Below, piece by piece: positions 59,047 through 64,000 of a stretch of DNA of 64,000 nucleotides; positions within the stretch are counted from its first letter, which is position 1; each line of letters opens with the position of its first letter. Under the pieces are notes generated by a model. That model had not been told where the DNA came from and did no database searches. It worked only from the letters and a program-made list of their open reading frames with translations. The translations under genes and the position numbers were made by a program. The DNA comes from Bradyrhizobium sp. MOS003 (lineage in GTDB: Bacteria > Pseudomonadota > Alphaproteobacteria > Rhizobiales > Xanthobacteraceae), in assembly GCF_003020125.1 (NCBI RefSeq), contig NZ_PYFW01000001.1, forward strand, positions 1,488,001 to 1,552,000, given 5' to 3'.

Positions 59047-59436
59047 TCACTGCGTCAGCTTGACGGGCGCCTTGTCGAACGTGTGCAGGTAGGCGATCAG
59101 GTCCTTGATCTTCTGCTCGTCCTTGATGCCGGCGAACGCCATTTTGGTGCCCGGGATCTTGGCCTTGGGATCCTTGATGTATTCTGAGAACGTCGCCTCG
59201 TCCCAGGTGATGCCCGACTTCTTGTTGGCTTCGGAATAGTTGTAGCCCTCGACGGATCCCGCTTTCCTTCCGATCAGCCCGTTGAGCACCGGGCCGACGA
59301 CGTTCTTGGCGGTGTCGCCGACCTGGTGACAGGCCTTGCAGACGGCGAAGGCCTTCTCGCCCGCGGCGGCGTCCTGGGCGCCGGCTTGGCCGAGACCCGC
59401 TGCGAGAAACAGGGCCACAAGTGCTGTCCGGTTCAT
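59047..59436 (-). CDS. Class I cytochrome c (c550/c2-like)
   Basis: A 129-residue periplasmic cytochrome: signal MNRTALVALFLAAGLGQAGA, heme site VCKACHQVG, VVGPVLNGLIGRKAGSVEGY, the Met ligand in PGTKMAFAGI and a C-terminal helix ending AYLHTFDKAPVKL. All expected residues are present. Its ATG overlaps the stop of the ApbE gene (ATGA), so it belongs to the nos operon and is a good candidate electron donor for N2O reductase. A bradyrhizobial CycA-like role is also possible. Confidence 0.92.
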   Translation of the reverse strand: MNRTALVALFLAAGLGQAGAQDAAAGEKAFAVCKACHQVGDTAKNVVGPVLNGLIGRKAGSVEGYNYSEANKKSGITWDEATFSEYIKDPKAKIPGTKMAFAGIKDEQKIKDLIAYLHTFDKAPVKLTQ

Positions 59437-60467
59437 CAAGTTCTCCTTTTCCTTGGGTTTGAATTCGATCGATCAAGCGTGATTTCGGATGACTTGCCCG
59501 CCGCATCGATGAGATGGACGCGTTCGACATCGACGTATGGCAGCAGCGAACGGATTCGCTCCTCCGGCATCAGGCTGAACGCGGTCGAGAGCGCATCGGC
59601 TGCAGTGGCGCTTCGAGCGACGGTCGTCACGCTTTGATAACGATGGGCGCTGCCTCCCGTCGCCGGATCGAACAGGTGGTTGAAGCGCCCTTCAGCATCG
59701 AACCGGAACCCGTAGCTCCCCGAGGTCGACACCGCCCGGTCGATCATCGGAACGATCGTGGCGCTGCGGCCCGCGACCTTCGGATCGGCGACGCCCACTT
59801 CCCATGCGCTGCCGTCCGGCCGCGCCCCTATCGCTCGGATCTCGCCCATGTCCACCAGGCTGTGCGAGATGCCCTGGGCCTGCAGCAGCTCGACGATCTT
59901 GTCGGTCACGTAACCCTGCGCGATCCCGTTCAGGGTCACGGCCGTTCCGTGAGACATCGCAATCCGGTCGCGGCTGACCGACAGTCGGCGGTGGCCGACG
60001 CGCCGGAGCGCGGCCTGGATCGCCGTCGATGACGGACCGGCGGGATCCGCTCCTTCTCGTGCAAAGTGGTCCGCATAGAGCTCCCACAAGGGCTGCACTG
60101 TCGGATCGAACGCGCCTTCGGTCAGCGCCGCGTAGCGCTGCGACGCGGTCAGCAGTTCGACCATTTCGGGGGCGGGGCCGACGAGGATGCCGGTCCGGTT
60201 CAGTTCGGCGAGAGCGGATTCCTTCATGTAGAGACTGAACTGCCGCTCGAGCCGCCGCGCCTCGGTGCAGGCGAGCGCGATCAGCCGCTCCGCCCGGCTG
60301 CGATCCTCGTCGTGAATCTCCAACGTCGCAACCGCGCCCAGCATCGTGCCGCGCCAGATCACCGGCGCGACCTCTGCACGAGTGGGATGACCTGAAGACA
60401 GCAGGCCGAAGCCCGCTGCCGCCGCGCTGATCCGGATGAAGCGTCGGCGCGTCAGGGTTGGCGTCAT
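59436..60467 (-). CDS. nosX: FAD:protein FMN transferase NosX (ApbE family)
   Basis: Attaches FMN covalently to the NosR flavoprotein that feeds electrons to N2O reductase. A 343-residue exported protein with a twin-arginine start (TRRRFIRISAAAAGFGLL). Motifs: TMLGAVATLEIHD, LYMKESALAELNRTG, GAFDPTVQPLWELYA, ALNGIAQGYVTDKI-type text (VTLNGIAQGYVTDKIVELL), SLVDMGEIRAIGARPDG and NHLFDPATGG with the Mg-binding acid. Overlaps nosL by 4 bases upstream and the cytochrome c downstream. Confidence 0.92.
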   Translation of the reverse strand: MTPTLTRRRFIRISAAAAGFGLLSSGHPTRAEVAPVIWRGTMLGAVATLEIHDEDRSRAERLIALACTEARRLERQFSLYMKESALAELNRTGILVGPAPEMVELLTASQRYAALTEGAFDPTVQPLWELYADHFAREGADPAGPSSTAIQAALRRVGHRRLSVSRDRIAMSHGTAVTLNGIAQGYVTDKIVELLQAQGISHSLVDMGEIRAIGARPDGSAWEVGVADPKVAGRSATIVPMIDRAVSTSGSYGFRFDAEGRFNHLFDPATGGSAHRYQSVTTVARSATAADALSTAFSLMPEERIRSLLPYVDVERVHLIDAAGKSSEITLDRSNSNPRKRRT

Positions 60468-61036
60468 GGCGTCCTCCTCGGTCGTTCGCCCGGCGGGCCT
60501 TCCGCCGTCTCGTCGGCCGCAACTGCGCCTGTAGTGTTCGCCGAGGCTAGGACATAGTCCCGCGGCACCTCGTTGAAGCCGACGATCCTGCCGCCGTTTT
60601 CACCGGCGAACTTCTCCGCCGCCGCCCGGTCGGAGAACGGAACGGCCTCGTCGCCGCCCATGCCGCTCTTGGCCTGGCTCTCGATCACGAACAGCGCCTT
60701 GCGCGCCTCGATCCAATTGTCGGCGCCCGGCTTGTCCCAGTCGGGGGTCTTGCCCATGTCGGACACGTAGATCGCCAAAATGTCCTTGGGCTCGTCGGGC
60801 AGCATGGTGAAGGCGATGGTGTCCCGCACCGACGAGAACCACACGGGCTCCATTAGGCTCGCGGCAAAGATATGGCCCTTCGGTCCCGGGTGCTCGAGCA
60901 CGTTCATGCCGCAGTAATGGCCGATGTCCTCCGCCGTCATCCGATGCGGCGGCGGGATCTTGGCAGTCTGCTTGTCGTTGCAGCCCGCAAGCGCGACCGG
61001 CACGAGCAAAGCGAGAAGTATCGTTCGGCGCCTCAT
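60464..61036 (-). CDS. nosL: NosL copper chaperone lipoprotein
   Basis: Supplies Cu(I) for the N2O reductase copper centres. A 190-residue lipoprotein with lipobox VALAGC (Cys19), then the metal-site CGMNVLEHPGPKGHIFA and VWFSSVRDTIAFTMLPDEP, and the C-terminal AEKFAGENGGRIVGFNEVPR. Starts inside the stop of nosY (4-base overlap) at ATG 61036. The C-terminal tail is longer than I recall for other NosL proteins. Anchored in a membrane facing the periplasm. Confidence 0.93.
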   Translation of the reverse strand: MRRRTILLALLVPVALAGCNDKQTAKIPPPHRMTAEDIGHYCGMNVLEHPGPKGHIFAASLMEPVWFSSVRDTIAFTMLPDEPKDILAIYVSDMGKTPDWDKPGADNWIEARKALFVIESQAKSGMGGDEAVPFSDRAAAEKFAGENGGRIVGFNEVPRDYVLASANTTGAVAADETAEGPPGERPRRTP

Positions 61037-61860
61037 AGCTCCCTCCGCGAGAAGGCGAGCGCGGCCAGCCCCAGCGGGAGCAGCGTCCAGCACAGCAGGG
61101 CGGCCAGAAGCACCGGTATCGTCAGGGATGTGCTTTGAGCGAGGCCCGCCATGCCGGCGAAGGTGCTGACATTGGCAAACCCGGTCAGATTGATCAGCCG
61201 GTAGGCGTCGGTCGGATTCGACAGCAGCATGGCGTTGAGCCCAGCCGCCGAGATGCTACGTCCCTGATCGAGTGCAAGCACGCCCAGCAGCGCCATGTCG
61301 TAGATCAGCACCAGCAGCAGCCACAATCCGATGCAGATGCCGGCTGCCGTTCCGCGGTCACGCACGAGCGCGCTGACCAGATAGCCGATCGCGACGAAAA
61401 CGGCGCCCAGCAGCACCGAGGAGCCCACCATTGCCGCGAAGGCGAGAAGACTGTCGCCGTCAATCTGGCTACCCGTCGCCGCCAGCGCTCCGACCGCCGC
61501 GCCGTAGCCGAGACAGGTCGCAAAGGCGAGGACGGCGAGGTGTCCCAGGAACTTACCGAGCAGCACCTGCCATCGCGCGACCGGATAGCTCAGCAGCAAC
61601 AGCATCGTCCCCCGTTCCATCTCGCCGACGATGGCGTCGTGCGAAATCAGCAGCGCGATGAGGGGAACGAGAAAGATGGTCAGGCTCGACAGGCTGACGA
61701 CGACCACATCCAGCGTGCGGACGCCGACGTTCCCGATTGGTGCGCTGCCGAGAAAGGACAGTGACAGGGCGAGCCCGGCGAGCAGGAGCGTTGCGGCAAG
61801 CACCCAGCGATTGCGGATGGCCTGGTGGATTTCCTTGGCGGCGATGATGAGGACGTTCAT
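61033..61860 (-). CDS. nosY: NosY ABC transporter permease
   Basis: The membrane part of the NosFY ABC transporter needed to mature NosZ, probably by exporting a sulfur or other component for the copper cluster. A 275-residue protein with six helices: LAATLLLAGLALSLSFLGSA, VSLSSLTIFLVPLIALLISH, ATCLGYGAAVGALAATG, GSSVLLGAVFVAIGYLVSAL, IGLWLLLVLIYDMALLGVLA and the last near the C-terminus (ALLCWTLLPLGLAALAF). The EMERGTMLLLLSYPVARWQV loop is typical of the NosY/ABC-2 family. Overlaps nosF by 4 bases. Confidence 0.92.
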   Translation of the reverse strand: MNVLIIAAKEIHQAIRNRWVLAATLLLAGLALSLSFLGSAPIGNVGVRTLDVVVVSLSSLTIFLVPLIALLISHDAIVGEMERGTMLLLLSYPVARWQVLLGKFLGHLAVLAFATCLGYGAAVGALAATGSQIDGDSLLAFAAMVGSSVLLGAVFVAIGYLVSALVRDRGTAAGICIGLWLLLVLIYDMALLGVLALDQGRSISAAGLNAMLLSNPTDAYRLINLTGFANVSTFAGMAGLAQSTSLTIPVLLAALLCWTLLPLGLAALAFSRREL

Positions 61861-62777
61861 GGCGCCTGTTCCGATTGCCGGAGGAAATGAGCATACAGCT
61901 CGTCGAGGGTCGGCGGGACCACGTCGACGTCTTCGACGGCATTGCCGGCCGCCGTCGCACGATGCAGCAGCTCGATCTTGCGCTCCGGTGCGGCGTCGAT
62001 CTCGACGATGTGGCCGTTCAGACGGCGGCAGGTCGCGTCTTGAGGAGCCCAGGGCGGCATCTCGCTCGGCGCGAGGCCCGCGACCTTGAGACGAATCCTC
62101 GTGGACAGCCGGGCGAGACGACGCAGCTCGTCGATCGATCCGTCCGCGACCTTGATGCCGCGGTTCATGATGATGACCCGGCCGGTGCGCTCCTCGAGCT
62201 CGGTCAGCGCATGCGACGACAGCAGCACGGTCGCGCCCGCAGCGGCGAGCCGCGCGATGATGTCGTAGAAGGTCTGGCGCAGCTCCGGATCGAGACCAGT
62301 GGTCGGCTCGTCCAGCAGCAGCACACGCGGCTGACCAAGCAGCGCCTGCGCGAGCCCCAACCGCTGACGCATGCCCTTCGAATAGGTGCTGACCCGGCGG
62401 CGGCCGGCGGCGCCCAGCCCGACGGCGTCGAGCAGTTCTAGGCCTCTGGCAACCGGCTCTCGCTTCAGTCTGGCGTAGAAAGCCTGGGTCTCGCGGCCGG
62501 TCAAAGCGGGGTCGAAGGAGACGTTTTCGGGCAGGTAGCCGAGCTGTCGCCGGCCTGCGAATTCGCCGGCGGCGGGATTGTCTCCGAGAACCTCGATGGC
62601 GCCGCTGGTCGGCCGGATCAACCCGAGCATGAGCTTCATGAGCGTGGTCTTGCCGGCGCCGTTGTGGCCGATCAAGGCGACCAGTTCGCCTCGATCGAGC
62701 GTGAACGAGGCGTCGCGTACGGCCTTGATCTGGCCATACGACTTGGTGACGCCGCTGATACGTACCGTGCTGGTCAT
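61857..62777 (-). CDS. nosF: NosF ABC transporter ATPase
   Basis: The ATP-binding part of NosFY. A 306-residue ATPase with Walker A GHNGAGKTTLMK, Q-loop YLPENV, signature SKGMRQRLGLAQALL, Walker B RVLLLDEPTTGLDPE and switch His in LSSHALTELEE. The C-terminal domain after about residue 215 (STRIRLKVAGLAPSEMPPWA) is typical of copper-cluster ABC proteins. The ATG at 62777 overlaps the nosD stop. Cytoplasmic, on the inner membrane with NosY. Confidence 0.94.
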   Translation of the reverse strand: MTSTVRISGVTKSYGQIKAVRDASFTLDRGELVALIGHNGAGKTTLMKLMLGLIRPTSGAIEVLGDNPAAGEFAGRRQLGYLPENVSFDPALTGRETQAFYARLKREPVARGLELLDAVGLGAAGRRRVSTYSKGMRQRLGLAQALLGQPRVLLLDEPTTGLDPELRQTFYDIIARLAAAGATVLLSSHALTELEERTGRVIIMNRGIKVADGSIDELRRLARLSTRIRLKVAGLAPSEMPPWAPQDATCRRLNGHIVEIDAAPERKIELLHRATAAGNAVEDVDVVPPTLDELYAHFLRQSEQAP

Positions 62778-64000
62778 CGCGCTTCCTTCGCCGCAGCGTT
62801 CTGCGGCGGCGACACCAGTGGATGGCTGTCGACCACGCCGCCCGACAGCAGCGCCGGAAATTGCGCCTGCGCCCAGCGGATGACCTGGACGGCGGGGCTG
62901 TTGATCAGGACCTTCGCAGCGGGCGCGGTCCACAGCACGCGATCGATGAGGTCGTTCGGCCGATACGCGGTGTCGGCGATTCCGTCGCCGTTCAGGTCGA
63001 ATGCCGGATTATCGCTCCAGTAGTTGCCGCGCCCCCCGATCGACCAGTCGAGGTGCCGGGTGCCGACATATTTCACCTGGTTGGCATTGCCGACGAAGGC
63101 GTTGCCCGTGATCTCGTTGCCTTCGGAGCCGGCCGTGAAGTGCACGCCGATGGCGCAGCGCTCGAACCAGTTGTTGCGGAATTTGTTGTGATTGGTGTTG
63201 TAGATGAACACGCATTTCTCGGGGCCGCTCTTGAGGGCGTTCGCCCGTTTCGGCTGCGGAAGCATGCCTCGCTCGTCGTCTGGACTGTCCTCCGTCCTCT
63301 GTATGATCGGGCTCAGCGGGCCGCCCGTGACCCGGTTATCGTTGATCTGGGCATAGTTCGCGTAGTTGAAGAGCATGCCATAGTCGCGATCGCGATCGGA
63401 GGAATTGCCGCGGATCACGAGGCGGTTCGAATACATGATGGCGTAACCGACATGGTTGCCGATCGAAACGTTGCCGCTGACTTCGCTGTCGTTGGTGTAC
63501 ATGTAGTGGACCGCGAAGCGAACCTGCTCGAAGCGATTGTCGAGGAAGCGGTCCTTGCTGCTGGAGATCGAGAAGATGCCGTCGCGGCCGTAGCGGAACG
63601 TGTTGTTTGCGATGGTGACGTCGGGCGCATTCCACAGCGAAACGCCGTTGCCTGCCTCGCTGAGACGTCCCCCGCGCAGTCCGTCGATTTCGTTGCGGAC
63701 GACGCGGGAGCCGCGGGCGCCATGCACATAGACGCCGAACAGGTTTCCCATCAGGCGGTTGTCCTCGATCTTCGCGCGTTCGGCCGTCTTCTGCAGGAAG
63801 ATCCCGGAGTTCATCGCCTGCAGATCGCGCCCGGACCCGCGAATGGTCACGCCGCGGACGGTGACGTCGGGCGCGCTGACGGTGACGACGTTGCCAGAGC
63901 CGTCGCCGTCCAGCACCGCGCCCTCGGTCCCGACCAGCTCCAAAGGACGATCGATCTGGATCGAGCCGTGATATTCACCCGGGGCAAGTTTGACGACGTC
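62774..64000 (-). CDS. nosD: NosD periplasmic copper-processing protein, 5'-partial
   Basis: NosD is a periplasmic right-handed beta-helix protein that works with NosFY to build the Cu-S cluster of N2O reductase. The frame is open to the right edge, so the signal peptide lies outside. Repeated beta-helix turns are visible (GVTIRGSGRDLQAMNSGIFL, DNRLMGNLFGVYVHGARGSR, NNTFRYGRDGIFSISSSKDR, GNVSIGNHVGYAIMYSNRLV), then RHLDWSIGGRGNYWSDNPAF, a strong NosD signature, and AYRPNDLIDRVLW. First visible gene of the nosDFYLX series, with nosZ and nosR expected beyond the window. Confidence 0.93.
   Translation of the reverse strand, partial: DVVKLAPGEYHGSIQIDRPLELVGTEGAVLDGDGSGNVVTVSAPDVTVRGVTIRGSGRDLQAMNSGIFLQKTAERAKIEDNRLMGNLFGVYVHGARGSRVVRNEIDGLRGGRLSEAGNGVSLWNAPDVTIANNTFRYGRDGIFSISSSKDRFLDNRFEQVRFAVHYMYTNDSEVSGNVSIGNHVGYAIMYSNRLVIRGNSSDRDRDYGMLFNYANYAQINDNRVTGGPLSPIIQRTEDSPDDERGMLPQPKRANALKSGPEKCVFIYNTNHNKFRNNWFERCAIGVHFTAGSEGNEITGNAFVGNANQVKYVGTRHLDWSIGGRGNYWSDNPAFDLNGDGIADTAYRPNDLIDRVLWTAPAAKVLINSPAVQVIRWAQAQFPALLSGGVVDSHPLVSPPQNAAAKEAR

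Overview
The window is high-GC DNA from an alphaproteobacterium, most likely Bradyrhizobium or a close Nitrobacteraceae relative. I infer this from the many small proteins that look typical of that group, the FixK/FixJ-type regulators and boxes, a ba3-type oxidase operon and a nos (N2O reductase) cluster in the order nosD-F-Y-L-X. All family assignments are from reading the translations; no database was searched.

Layout. (1) 1-3.6 kb: end of a mobile region, with the helicase part of a MobF/TraA relaxase that runs off the left edge, an IS5-type remnant and a broken Ku gene. (2) 3.6-27.9 kb: a patchwork of small envelope and secreted proteins, a beta-barrel porin, an alpha-carbonic anhydrase, an HD-domain phosphohydrolase, an AI-2E transporter, a K+ channel, an AspT-type exchanger, a FixK-like regulator and two response regulators. 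Fifteen FixK/FNR-type 14-mers lie here, nearly all in front of genes, so this is probably a micro-oxic regulon island with its own FixK-like protein. (3) 28-36 kb: a decayed integrated region. It has an inverted repeat resembling a tRNA-Ser 3' end, a truncated integrase, a frameshifted topoisomerase IB, a RNase HII with an altered motif, LigD and DUF3606 fragments, a DnaQ-like exonuclease and small zinc-ribbon proteins. (4) 36-40.6 kb: a branched-chain amino-acid type ABC binding protein and a GAF-GAF-GGDEF-EAL protein. (5) 40.7-45.9 kb: a six-gene operon for a B-family (ba3-like) oxidase with three multiheme cytochromes c. (6) 46-50 kb: small proteins, a monoheme cytochrome c and two frameshifted genes. 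(7) 50.1-53.7 kb: a four-gene operon (12-TM NnrS/heme-copper-like protein, DUF2249, DUF59/PaaD-like, CcoG/FixG) behind a perfect TTGC-N6-GCAA box. (8) 54-58.4 kb: a sensor kinase and response regulator plus small proteins. (9) 58.4-64 kb: cytochrome c and nosX-L-Y-F-D, with nosD leaving the right edge; nosZ and nosR are presumably outside.

The common theme is respiration and survival at low oxygen. A FixK-like activator would switch on many tiny periplasmic proteins, transporters and redox accessory genes, while ba3 oxidase and N2O reductase provide terminal electron acceptors. Two other features stand out. Paralogous pairs are numerous: kinases, response regulators, Arg-rich repeat proteins, zinc-ribbon modules, exonucleases and the WYVTFEV proteins. 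Many genes also carry single-base frameshifts, pointing either to real decay after duplication and island insertion or to indel errors in the assembly.
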